DNA of 64,000 nt, taken from Spirosoma validum. Lineage in GTDB: Bacteria > Bacteroidota > Bacteroidia > Cytophagales > Spirosomataceae. Under the pieces are notes generated by a model. The model did no database searches, was not told the DNA's origin, and saw nothing but the letters and a program-made list of their open reading frames with translations. The translations under genes were made by a program, and so were the position numbers. Location: assembly GCF_014699035.1 (NCBI RefSeq), contig NZ_JACXAA010000011.1, forward strand, positions 186,001 through 250,000. Reading direction: 5' to 3'. Shown here piece by piece: positions 18,430 to 26,318 of the stretch (position 1 is its first letter; every line of letters begins with the position of its first letter).

Positions 18430-18490
18430 CAGTGGGCAGTTGGCAGTTATCACTTTGCGCTAATAACTGCCAACTGTTAACTGCTCACTG
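18430..18490. repeat. imperfect inverted repeat with 14-bp perfect core
   Basis: CAGTTGGCAGTTAT (18437-18450) pairs exactly with ATAACTGCCAACTG (18463-18476), and the flanks pair with small indels out to 18430 and 18490. It immediately follows the 29-residue gene. Words such as AACAGTTG are shared with the repeat at 50551-50619. Confidence 0.75.
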
Positions 18491-18523
18491 TCTACTCGTT
18501 TCGTAAGCCCCGTGCCGGTCTGT

Positions 18524-18546
18524 AAAGCCCGAACGTGGCTTTTTTC
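18524..18546 (+). terminator. weak intrinsic terminator upstream of RNase G
   Basis: AAAGCC (18524-18529) pairs with GGCTTT (18538-18543), followed by a T-rich run. It lies 37 bases before the rng start, so it may end the HU-TPR operon or act as an attenuator in the rng leader. Confidence 0.5.
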
Positions 18547-18582
18547 TTTTTATATAGCCATTCTTAACCGTATATTCATCTT

Positions 18583-20145
18583 GTGAGTAATGAATTAGTT
18601 ATCAGTTCGACTCAGAAAGGTGATCGGATTGCGCTCTTGCAAAACAAGAGATTGCTGGAGTATCACGAAGAAGAGTTAGACAGCAGCTTTACAGTTGGCG
18701 ATCTTTACTTAGGAACAGTCAAAAAGCTTTCATCAGGTCTTAATGCTGCTTTTGTAGATGTAGGCCACGAGAAAGACGGTTTTTTGCACTATCAAGACTT
18801 AGGACCGAATATCAATTCGCTCAATAAGCTTGTTAAAGACGTAATTGCCAAGCGCGTCACAACCGGACGACTTAGTGATATGCAATTGGAGCCTGTTATC
18901 GAAAAAATTGGAAAGATCGATAAGGTTCTGACGAAAAACGCTCCAATTTTGGTTCAGGTGGTAAAAGAACCCATCTCCACCAAAGGTCCACGCCTTTCCT
19001 GCGACATCTCTATTGCGGGTCGCTATTTAGTTCTCGTGCCATTTTCGGATGGCGTAAACCTTTCTAAAAAAATTACTGACCGTGCCGAACGGTCGCGCTT
19101 GATGCGGTTGATGTCGTCTTTGAAACCGCATAATTTCGGTGTTATCGTGCGCACTGTAGCACAAGATAAAGATGTTGAAGAGCTTGATCGCGATTTGCAG
19201 AATTCACTTGCTAAATGGGATCAGGCAATAAAAAATCTTTCAGAAGCCAAACCTCGTGATCGTATATTGGGAGAGATGAACCGGGCTTCGTCGATTCTGC
19301 GTGATATGTTGAATGAGTCATTCGAGAGTATCACAGTCGATACAAAGGAATCATTCGAGGAGATTCGTGATTTCATTCATACAATCGCACCGGAAAAAGA
19401 AAAGATTGTTAAGCTCTATTCGGGTAAAATAAAGGTTTTTGAGGCATTAGGTTTAGAAAAACAGCTCAAATCGTTGTTCGGCCGGTCAGTAAGTTTACCG
19501 GGTGGAGGCTATTTGATCATTGAGCATACTGAAGCGCTGCATGTTATCGATGTCAACAGCGGCAATAAGTCAAATTCTGAAGAGGATCAGGAAGCTACAG
19601 CCATTAGCGTAAATCGGGAAGCGGCCAAAGAAATTGCTCGCCAACTTCGACTGCGTGATATGGGCGGTATCATTGTGGTTGATTTCATTGACATGAAAAA
19701 AGCAGAGAACAAAAAACTTCTGCAAGATATTATGCGCGATGAAATGAAGCCTGAACGCTCAAAATTTACGATACTGCCGTTGACAAAATTTGGTCTTATG
19801 CAGATTACTCGCCAGCGAGTAAGGCCTGAAATGAATATAGTCACCCGGGAAGTATGTCCAACCTGTGGGGGCAGTGGAACAATTCAGGCCAGCGTTTTGG
19901 TAACAGATGTAATTGAGAACAACCTCGACTACATATTGACTAAGCAAAATGAGCGAGGTATTTCAATAGCCATGAATCCATTCCTATATGCCTACTATAC
20001 GAAGGGGATTTATTCGAAGCAGATGCAGTGGTACGTAAAATATAAAACTTGGGTTAAACTTGTTAAAGATAGTTCTTTAGGAATGGTTAACTTTAAGTTT
20101 TTCCATCTTTCCGGCGAAGAAATAGAAGTTAGTAATAACTCATAG
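18583..20145 (+). CDS. rng: ribonuclease E/G family protein
   Basis: 520 residues, RNase G length without the long RNase E scaffold. GTG 18583 is the start (MSNELVISS). An S1-like RNA-binding region (about 37-130) includes AAFVDVGHEKDGFLH. The catalytic core has VIDVNSGNK (metal ligand Asp323) and VVDFIDM (Asp367), and the Zn-link CPTCGG (Cys425, Cys428) joins dimers. The enzyme cuts single-stranded RNA in rRNA maturation and mRNA decay. A hairpin and a terminator-like stem lie in its upstream region, and a perfect palindrome lies just past the stop. Confidence 0.94.
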   Translation: MSNELVISSTQKGDRIALLQNKRLLEYHEEELDSSFTVGDLYLGTVKKLSSGLNAAFVDVGHEKDGFLHYQDLGPNINSLNKLVKDVIAKRVTTGRLSDMQLEPVIEKIGKIDKVLTKNAPILVQVVKEPISTKGPRLSCDISIAGRYLVLVPFSDGVNLSKKITDRAERSRLMRLMSSLKPHNFGVIVRTVAQDKDVEELDRDLQNSLAKWDQAIKNLSEAKPRDRILGEMNRASSILRDMLNESFESITVDTKESFEEIRDFIHTIAPEKEKIVKLYSGKIKVFEALGLEKQLKSLFGRSVSLPGGGYLIIEHTEALHVIDVNSGNKSNSEEDQEATAISVNREAAKEIARQLRLRDMGGIIVVDFIDMKKAENKKLLQDIMRDEMKPERSKFTILPLTKFGLMQITRQRVRPEMNIVTREVCPTCGGSGTIQASVLVTDVIENNLDYILTKQNERGISIAMNPFLYAYYTKGIYSKQMQWYVKYKTWVKLVKDSSLGMVNFKFFHLSGEEIEVSNNS

Positions 20146-20177
20146 GTTTATAGTAAAATTTTACTATATCCGTTTGC

Positions 20178-20221
20178 AAGCAGACAGTCCATATCAAGGC
20201 CTTGATATGGACTGTCTGCTT
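20178..20221. repeat. 44-base perfect palindrome between convergent genes
   Basis: Two 22-bp arms (20178-20199 and 20200-20221) are exactly complementary with no spacer. It lies between the stops of RNase G (+) and the acyltransferase (-), where a bidirectional terminator is expected. T-rich sequence flanks it only loosely. Confidence 0.9.
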
Positions 20222-20247
20222 ATATATAAACCACCTGATGCTGTTAG

Positions 20248-21360
20248 CTAATGGAGTACTTCCATTTCTACCAATTCGGAGAATATTTCCTTTCCAACAA
20301 TATCTTCAACTGAGTCAACCGAGTTAAGATTCAAGAGAAGATCACGCAAATCCTCTGTTATTTCATACGTTTGATAAAGTCTCCGGTCGAACAGAATAGG
20401 TGCTTGCTCTAGGTCACATAGCGTGTAACGTTGTTCATTAAAAATAGGCCGACGGAGAGAATGAGAAAAGAAATCATTTCTTGATAGTTCAGGCTCTAAA
20501 AAAGAATGAATGTAGTTCCACCCCTCCCACTGTTCTGGATACTTAACCAAATATGGCCAGAACGCATCATAAAGCTGCTGCATAACCTCCCGGCAATACA
20601 TATCCCGATCACTCTGGATAATTGGCCGAATTGGCTTAAAAAAATGCAATACGTTTGTCAGATCAGGCTGTCGGTAGCTTACCACCGGTACAATTGGAAT
20701 ACCAGCCGCATGCGACAAATAACCAACGCCTTTTCGTGTTAACACACGTCTTTTACCAAAACGTACTGACAAAAATTGTTGCTCTTCACCGGGTTCAGGC
20801 GCTGTTTCAGGGCTGCCGTCTACATACACAATTAGAGACCGGCCCGCTTTTAATTCGCGGAGAATCGTTAGGCCAGCGGAGGGGCTTCCCGTTTCAACTA
20901 CACGGAATACGTTTGTTAAGCCATGTTTTTGACGTAACCCTTCGATATGTTCAATCATACCATCTCCCTGAACCTGGTTCATGTTACTGCCAACCAGCAG
21001 TACGCAATCCACCCCTTGCCGGAAGAGTACGCTTGTCAATAAGCGATACGATCCCAGATGATATGTACAATATATATTTGGCTTATTGCCTTTTAAAGCA
21101 CTATACTCCCCACGTAATTTAACTAAATCACCAGCTGTCAGACACTGCTGATCAAATTTTGTAAAAATCTGTTGCAGTAGTAACTCCTGAAACAGCGATT
21201 CATGCTGCTGACGGGGAATTGAAGGCATCAGATTCTCAATATTAGCAGAGAAAGTAGTAAATTTCATGAGATAACCCCGTTCTCTCTGTAAATCTACCCG
21301 ATCAAAATGCTGGCGACAGCGAGCCAACTCCTGTCTATACAGTTGTCGTGTGGTTAGCAT
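20248..21360 (-). CDS. LpxL-like acyltransferase with PqqD-like C-terminus
   Basis: 370 residues. The middle resembles the LpxL/HtrB lysophospholipid acyltransferase family: YHLGSYRLL (100-108) fits the family HxxxxE block, YVDGSPE (179-185), VRFGKRR (199-205) and YPEQW (274-278). In the HxxxxE/D dyad, His101 is kept but the acidic residue is Arg106, so ordinary catalysis is uncertain. No membrane anchor is evident. Residues about 311-370 (RYTLCDLEQAPILFD, YEITEDLRDLLLNL, VEDIV) have the pattern of a PqqD-type peptide-recognition domain, a weak match by eye. It starts 14 bases after the stop of a 56-residue peptide gene. Together they suggest acylation of that peptide; a lipid-modifying enzyme with an unusual tail is the alternative. 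Confidence 0.68.
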   Translation of the reverse strand: MLTTRQLYRQELARCRQHFDRVDLQRERGYLMKFTTFSANIENLMPSIPRQQHESLFQELLLQQIFTKFDQQCLTAGDLVKLRGEYSALKGNKPNIYCTYHLGSYRLLTSVLFRQGVDCVLLVGSNMNQVQGDGMIEHIEGLRQKHGLTNVFRVVETGSPSAGLTILRELKAGRSLIVYVDGSPETAPEPGEEQQFLSVRFGKRRVLTRKGVGYLSHAAGIPIVPVVSYRQPDLTNVLHFFKPIRPIIQSDRDMYCREVMQQLYDAFWPYLVKYPEQWEGWNYIHSFLEPELSRNDFFSHSLRRPIFNEQRYTLCDLEQAPILFDRRLYQTYEITEDLRDLLLNLNSVDSVEDIVGKEIFSELVEMEVLH

Positions 21361-21374
21361 AGCGCATGTAAAAA

Positions 21375-21545
21375 TCAGAGTGAAAATACAGCAGTTGCCT
21401 GAGGATCACGATCAACAATAGGTCCATTATCGCAGCACATTAAAAGTATCGAAAAATTTAGTTTAGTCGATAACTCATGTTTTGCAGCTAATGCTTTAAC
21501 TTTTTTTAATGCTGTAGCGGGTTTGAGAGCGAATTGCTTTTCCAT
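21375..21545 (-). CDS. 56-residue peptide, possible precursor of a modified peptide
   Basis: ATG 21545 to TGA 21375. The peptide begins MEKQFALKPATALKKVKAL, a basic, probably helical leader-like half. It continues through LNFSILLMCCDNG (Cys37 and Cys38) to an acidic-polar end, VDRDPQATAVFSL. Not recognised as a known family. Support for a real gene: it is directly upstream of and co-oriented with the acyltransferase (14-base gap), and a good Bacteroidota promoter (TAGCTTTG with ATTG 20 bases upstream) lies about 60 bases before its start. A short leader-like half, a distinct Cys-containing core and a neighbouring enzyme with a PqqD-like tail fit a RiPP precursor; this is inference. Confidence 0.6.
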   Translation of the reverse strand: MEKQFALKPATALKKVKALAAKHELSTKLNFSILLMCCDNGPIVDRDPQATAVFSL

Positions 21546-21605
21546 GATTTTTAGATTGATTTTAGTAGCTTAATTAATGGCGTTTTACCTGCCGTTTAGT
21601 AGATA

Positions 21606-21637
21606 CAAAGCTACGAGCCCTGCTAAAGGGCCTCAAT
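21606..21637 (-). promoter_or_regulatory. candidate promoter for the peptide-acyltransferase unit
   Basis: On the minus strand ATTG (21634-21637) lies 20 bases before TAGCTTTG (21606-21613), matching the Bacteroidota TTG-N19-21-TAnnTTTG pattern. A 5-bp inverted repeat GCCCT/AGGGC (21617-21631) sits in the spacer and could be an operator. Confidence 0.6.
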
Positions 21638-21718
21638 GGCTAAAAAGTCACGATTACCTGTTGGAATTAGTTAAATATTACCACTATCTTAGTTGCTAAT
21701 TTGATTAAGGAGTAGAGT

Positions 21719-22732
21719 ATGAAGGAAATTCGTCTTACCAGGGAGTTTCTACGGAGGCCAGTGAACAGCTTGATTATACTGCTGAGCATTTACCTATTTA
21801 TTGAAGCCGTTTCCTGGTCAATTGGGTTTCAAATTAAATTAACTGATCTGAATCAACAGGGTGGGTTGCTGAATTATGCCTCTTACGTAATCCGAGCGAT
21901 GCTGATTCCAGAATTTTGTACTCTATTCATCATTATATTTCTTATTAATCGTTGGCATGAATGGTTTAAAATAGAAGTTGTTACGTATAATTGGCGCTCT
22001 ATTGGCAGATACGAATTGCGATTCTTACCTGTGTTAGTTTTTGCATTCTGGCTCTTCGACCCTATTACTCAGACGATTCGTTTCTTATTGGAAAAATTTC
22101 CTAACTATTCGTTAGACGTTTACAAGAAGGAATACATCTTTGGTACACTTACCTGGTCGATGTACTTCATTTATTTTTTACCAGTTCTCCTAATTGGTTA
22201 CATCGCACTTAACATTTCACTTCTTTCAGATTACTTAAAACAACGTAGGGAGGCTCAGGAACTCGCTGAAGCCGAAGCAGCGAGAGCTTCTCAGGAAGCA
22301 TTGGCCCTATACGCAACGTTTACACCGAAACCTGCCCCTACAACACCCTCCCCTTACTTAACCTATTTGAAAGGTAAGAATGCTTTAGGCGAATTAGACT
22401 TTCCTGTTAACGATGCTTATTATTTCACAATAGAAGATCGCTTCTATTATGCCGAATTAGTCAAAGGACGTTACTTGGTCAGCAAAACATTAAACGAGCT
22501 TGAGGCCGAACTTGACCCAACTCAATTTTTCCGTATTAAACGCGACTATATTGTAAACCGCCAGGCTGTTTTAAACTACGCCTATTGGGAAAACGGGAAA
22601 TACATAGTTCGACTTAATACGCCCGATCAATACAACATTGTGGTTCCCCGAGCTCGAATGCAAGAGTTCCGGGAATGGCTACAAGGACGTTATATCGATA
22701 CGCCAGAACATGCCAATACTGCTCTCCTGTAG
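21719..22732 (+). CDS. membrane-bound LytTR transcription regulator
   Basis: 337 residues. Four hydrophobic segments (about 17-35, 55-76, 98-116, 146-170) are followed by an Ala/Glu-rich helical linker (175-205). The C-terminal LytTR DNA-binding domain (about 235-330) contains YYAELVKGRYLVSKTLNELE and FFRIKRDYIVNR. Such proteins act as membrane-tethered regulators without a separate histidine kinase. It is divergent from the peptide/acyltransferase unit (174 bases apart), so it is a candidate regulator of that unit. It ends 7 bases from the convergent LuxR-type gene. Confidence 0.84.
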   Translation: MKEIRLTREFLRRPVNSLIILLSIYLFIEAVSWSIGFQIKLTDLNQQGGLLNYASYVIRAMLIPEFCTLFIIIFLINRWHEWFKIEVVTYNWRSIGRYELRFLPVLVFAFWLFDPITQTIRFLLEKFPNYSLDVYKKEYIFGTLTWSMYFIYFLPVLLIGYIALNISLLSDYLKQRREAQELAEAEAARASQEALALYATFTPKPAPTTPSPYLTYLKGKNALGELDFPVNDAYYFTIEDRFYYAELVKGRYLVSKTLNELEAELDPTQFFRIKRDYIVNRQAVLNYAYWENGKYIVRLNTPDQYNIVVPRARMQEFREWLQGRYIDTPEHANTALL

Positions 22733-22739
22733 CTATTTA

Positions 22740-23435
22740 TCATATATAGTTCTTTACTGAAATGCCGTAGCGAGGTAGGTGTCGGCAGCTTTCTAACCGT
22801 AATTTTTTAGCTATGTGAACCTTATGGTTTACTGCTGTTCGGTAGCTGATACTCAATTGGTCAGCAATATCACTGGCAGTGTGCCCATTGGCAATCATTC
22901 GTAAAACCTCCCGTTCACGATCAGTTAATCGGCTCAGCTCATCCCGGGTAGTATCTGAAATGACATCTACACCAAAATTTTTGAGCAGTTTCATAAAACC
23001 ATCGCTGTAGTAACAGCCTCCGTTACTAACGGTTTGGAAGCAACGATACAATTCGTCAAGTCCATCGGTAGCATAAAGGAATCCAAAGAATCCAGTCTGC
23101 ATAGCACTCACCACCATTCGCATGTCAGGATTGCGGGTATACAGAATAAACTTCGTCTGCTGATTCGATTCCTGCATCTGCTGAACAATTTCGAAACTTC
23201 GCTGGCCTGAAATTTCAGATTCCAAAATCACACACTTTGGGCGTTTCACTCTAATCTGCTGGAGCGTATCCTCCATTTCCACGGCACGACCTACAACATT
23301 GTAACCTTGCTCTTTTAACAACTGGCTTAATACTTCACAGTTGAAAAGTTCTGATTGAGCAACGAGAATAGAAAAATCACGACGTCGGATCGCAAATTTT
23401 TTGGTGAGCTCCTCATTGTTATGGGATTGGTTCAT
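22740..23435 (-). CDS. LuxR/NarL-type regulator with atypical receiver
   Basis: 231 residues. A receiver-like domain (about 20-140) lacks the key residues: the acidic pair is Gln27-Ser28, the phospho-acceptor is Glu72 (CVILESEISG) and the Lys position is Tyr121, while Thr100 is kept. The C-terminal LuxR-type HTH is well conserved (about 168-215: LTDREREVLRMIANG, ADQLSISYRTAVNHKVHI). It should bind DNA but is unlikely to be controlled by phosphorylation. No sensor kinase is adjacent. A 30-bp inverted repeat lies just upstream in the divergent promoter region. Confidence 0.85.
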   Translation of the reverse strand: MNQSHNNEELTKKFAIRRRDFSILVAQSELFNCEVLSQLLKEQGYNVVGRAVEMEDTLQQIRVKRPKCVILESEISGQRSFEIVQQMQESNQQTKFILYTRNPDMRMVVSAMQTGFFGFLYATDGLDELYRCFQTVSNGGCYYSDGFMKLLKNFGVDVISDTTRDELSRLTDREREVLRMIANGHTASDIADQLSISYRTAVNHKVHIAKKLRLESCRHLPRYGISVKNYI

Positions 23436-23501
23436 GATCTATAAAGCGTATTAAGAGTTAAAATTAATATCGACAATACTGCTTAAGTAATACTTTAAGG
23501 A

Positions 23502-23583
23502 TGAAATCACCATTTTCCCGGACGAAATCACTCAAATAGGTAAAACTTTATGGGTGATTTCGTCCGGGAAAATGGTGATTTCA
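23502..23583. repeat. 30-bp perfect inverted repeat in a divergent promoter region
   Basis: Arms 23502-23531 and 23554-23583 are exactly complementary, with a 22-base spacer. Each arm contains two copies of GAAATCAC flanking CATTTTCCCGGAC. It lies between divergent starts (23435 minus, about 23665 plus), so it cannot be a simple terminator. It may be an operator, a hairpin in a leader RNA or a mobile palindrome. Confidence 0.9.
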
Positions 23584-23664
23584 CGCAAAACGGTTTGTTT
23601 TCGATTTTAAGCTGAGCCTATTTTGATCATTCAATCGCAAAAACAAGTATTTGATCGTAGGGTG

Positions 23665-24048
23665 ATGAATCAGGAAAAATCAACAGCACTATCCGGTTAC
23701 GATGTATCGACCGAAGAAGTACAAAGTCTGATTATGAAGTGGGCAAAGGCGACTGAAGCATTTCATTATCGCTATGCCAAACTCGATAAAGCGATAACTT
23801 CTTTACAGAAAACTGCCCGCCGTCACTCTACAACAAATCGTACTCAGTTGCGTCGTCTCCTTGAGTTGCGTCAATATTCAACCGACGTACTCATGACTCT
23901 TTTGCTGGATATGTCTGGTCAGCGGCCAGAACGTTCAGCACAACCTTCTAAACCCGGTCAACTTCATTCCCATGCTTGTCTATTGGATGAGTTGAATCGG
24001 AAAATCGATGCTGAGCTGATTAGCATCACAACGGTTGCTCAAGCGTAG
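23665..24048 (+). CDS. hypothetical helical protein
   Basis: 127 residues from ATG 23665, which follows a weak AGGGTG; a TTG at 23623 would add 14 residues with no other support. The protein is mostly helical, with basic stretches (KTARRHSTTNRTQLRRLLEL) and no membrane segment or recognised domain. The second half before the tail contains a Gln/Pro/Ser-rich loop. A strong terminator follows. Not recognised; its divergent arrangement with the LuxR-type gene is the only functional hint. Confidence 0.6.
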   Translation: MNQEKSTALSGYDVSTEEVQSLIMKWAKATEAFHYRYAKLDKAITSLQKTARRHSTTNRTQLRRLLELRQYSTDVLMTLLLDMSGQRPERSAQPSKPGQLHSHACLLDELNRKIDAELISITTVAQA

Positions 24049-24078
24049 TGTTCACCCTCCCCTAATGATAAAGGTAGG

Positions 24079-24105
24079 CCCCAACCATATGGTTGGGGTT
24101 TTTTT
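24079..24105 (+). terminator. intrinsic terminator
   Basis: CCCCAACCAT/ATGGTTGGGG (24079-24098) is a perfect 20-base palindrome followed by seven T. It ends the plus-strand hypothetical gene and lies just before the convergent dnaG stop. Confidence 0.88.
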
Positions 24106-24112
24106 GTAACGC

Positions 24113-26209
24113 TCAACCGGAAATGACTGTACCCAGCAGGCTTGAAATTTCAATATCTATCCGTTTGAAATGCATAAATTCCGTCAATAGCTGATCGGCT
24201 TCTTCAGGAGATTTATTAGCTGATTCACGCAGTAATTGCTGTAACGTTGTCATCCGCTGTTCAGCCATCATTTTTTTGATCCGTAATATGTTTCGATAAG
24301 CTGCATCAGCCAAAATACTCACCTCCTCTTCCGATGGCACGAAGATTTCATGCTTTAACCAGCCGCCACTGATTTCATAACGGGGGGTAGTTAAGTGAAT
24401 AGCTTGATTCTGAATATCAATATCATTGGCGTGTTCCGAAGTACCAGACTTGCTATTCAGGAAATCACTGGCGGTTAGGATATCGCCACGACTATACGCT
24501 TCTCGAAAGATGGTCAGAATTAGATTATAGGGTTGTGTCTGGAACTCAATTTCGTGCAACTCGCTCAATACGTACTGACAAAGCGTAATACCTGGCTCCA
24601 GTTCTCTTGCGCCATAGTTCATGAGTAGACGAACACATTCTTCTTCCTGATACGATATAGGGGTTCTAACAAGCTTTGTAGACGTATCCTGAACAGCTGG
24701 CGGTGTTGTTGAACTTACACTTGGTTCAAATCCGTCAGCACTCATGTTTAGGCCCTCTAGAAGAGCATTTATATCCTCTAGCGATGGCTCATCTGGCGTT
24801 GGCGTGATAGTTACTGGTGCCGACTGCCGTTGTCCCAGATCAGTGGACCGCTGTTGTCGCTCCGAATCTTTCTTATGCTGATCCTGTTGCTTTCTAAGCA
24901 AGCGATTTATTTCCGATATAACCGATTGCTCACTGACATGAAAAACCTGCGCTACGCGTTGTGAGAGCGTTTGTCGCTTAAGGAGGTCAGGAATTCTTGT
25001 GATACTAGCACATACGTCAGAAATGCCTTCAGCCCGTTTGAGTGGATTGTCGCCAGCTTCATTCAACCATTGACTAGCCTTGAAGTCAATAAAATCCTGC
25101 GAGTTTTTACGGATGTATTCCTTAAAGGCATCAGCGCCAACTTTATGAACATAACTGTCCGGATCTTCACCATTTGGCAGCAGAAGAAGTCTTAGGTTCA
25201 AACCCTCCTCCAACACCATATCTAAACCACGCAGAGCGGCTTTGATACCAGCGGCATCTCCATCGTAAAGAATCGTTACGTTAGGTGTAAAGCGAGCAAT
25301 CAGGCGAATTTGTTCAGTCGTCAGCGATGTACCCGATGAGGCCACTACGTTCTTAATTCCAGCCTGATGTAAGGAAATCACATCCGTGTACCCTTCGGTC
25401 AGGTAACAAACGTCTTCCTGCCGAATAGCCTGTTTTGCCTGGAATATCCCGTAAAGGACCTGACTTTTATGATAAACTGATGTCTCGGGAGAGTTTAGGT
25501 ATTTAGGCTGGTTCTTATCAAGCTTCAGTATCCGTGCACCAAAAGCGATCACCCGCCCTGATACGTTATGGATGGGAAACATGACACGCCCCCGGAACCG
25601 GTCGAATACTTTTTGCTTACCTCCGGCTTCTGCCTCTTTAATCAGGATCAGGCCGGCTTTTTCGAGTAAATCGCGATTGTAACCCCGACGCAATCCTTCT
25701 TGTAGAAGCGCATCCCATTGATCAAGTGTATAGCCCAGTTCAAATGCTTCGATAGTTGGATTTGTGAATCCACGTTCCCGAAAATAACTCAGTCCAATGC
25801 TTTTGCCTTCATCGGTTGTGAGTAATGTTTCCTGAAAAAATGTTTTGGCGAAGTTCAGAACGATTAGCAGGCTCTCCCGTTCATTCTGACGTAGTAGATC
25901 TTCTGGCGTTTGTTCCTGCTCTTCAATCTCAACGCCGTACTTTTTAGCTAAGTAACGTAGTGCTTCACCATAACCAATGTTTTCAATATCCATCACAAAC
26001 CGAACGGCATCACCTGCTTTCCCGCATCCAAAACACTTATAGATCTGACGAACGGGATTAACGTTAAACGAGGGCGTTTTTTCGTTGTGAAAGGGGCAGC
26101 AGGCAATATAGTTGCTTCCTCGCTTCTTGAGCGATACAAAATCGTTGATCACCTCCAGAATATCGACGGACTGACGAATTCGTTCAACGGTTTCTTCGGG
26201 AATACGCAT
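24113..26209 (-). CDS. dnaG: DNA primase
   Basis: 698 residues. The N-terminal zinc-ribbon (Cys38, His41, Cys59, Cys62; CPFHNEKTPSF) binds template DNA. The RNA-polymerase core and TOPRIM fold follow: LTEGYTDVISL, a Glu metal ligand, and ILYDGDAAG, an Asp pair. The C-terminal part from about 430, including a Ser/Thr/Pro-rich linker around 440-510, would bind the DnaB helicase. It makes RNA primers at replication forks. Start ATG 26209; a long hairpin separates it from the upstream purF-like gene. Confidence 0.96.
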   Translation of the reverse strand: MRIPEETVERIRQSVDILEVINDFVSLKKRGSNYIACCPFHNEKTPSFNVNPVRQIYKCFGCGKAGDAVRFVMDIENIGYGEALRYLAKKYGVEIEEQEQTPEDLLRQNERESLLIVLNFAKTFFQETLLTTDEGKSIGLSYFRERGFTNPTIEAFELGYTLDQWDALLQEGLRRGYNRDLLEKAGLILIKEAEAGGKQKVFDRFRGRVMFPIHNVSGRVIAFGARILKLDKNQPKYLNSPETSVYHKSQVLYGIFQAKQAIRQEDVCYLTEGYTDVISLHQAGIKNVVASSGTSLTTEQIRLIARFTPNVTILYDGDAAGIKAALRGLDMVLEEGLNLRLLLLPNGEDPDSYVHKVGADAFKEYIRKNSQDFIDFKASQWLNEAGDNPLKRAEGISDVCASITRIPDLLKRQTLSQRVAQVFHVSEQSVISEINRLLRKQQDQHKKDSERQQRSTDLGQRQSAPVTITPTPDEPSLEDINALLEGLNMSADGFEPSVSSTTPPAVQDTSTKLVRTPISYQEEECVRLLMNYGARELEPGITLCQYVLSELHEIEFQTQPYNLILTIFREAYSRGDILTASDFLNSKSGTSEHANDIDIQNQAIHLTTPRYEISGGWLKHEIFVPSEEEVSILADAAYRNILRIKKMMAEQRMTTLQQLLRESANKSPEEADQLLTEFMHFKRIDIEISSLLGTVISG

Positions 26210-26240
26210 TGCTAAATTATTATAACCTTGTTGTTACCAA

Positions 26241-26310
26241 TTTAAGTAAAAAGAAAAAAAGGAGAAAGGAGTTTAATACTTCCTTTCTCCTTTTTTTCTT
26301 TTTACTTAAA
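26241..26310 (-). terminator. 30-bp perfect inverted repeat, terminator after purF
   Basis: Arms 26241-26270 and 26281-26310 are perfectly complementary (core AAGGAGAAAGGA / TCCTTTCTCCTT) with a 10-base loop. A/T runs occur within the stem on both sides. It lies 9 bases after the purF stop on the minus strand, ahead of dnaG. Confidence 0.85.
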
Positions 26311-26318
26311 TTCTTATT

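Noticed and set aside
20655..21122. 155-codon open frame on the plus strand
   Set aside because: It lies wholly opposite the LpxL-like gene, whose family motifs are clear; no promoter or motif supports it.
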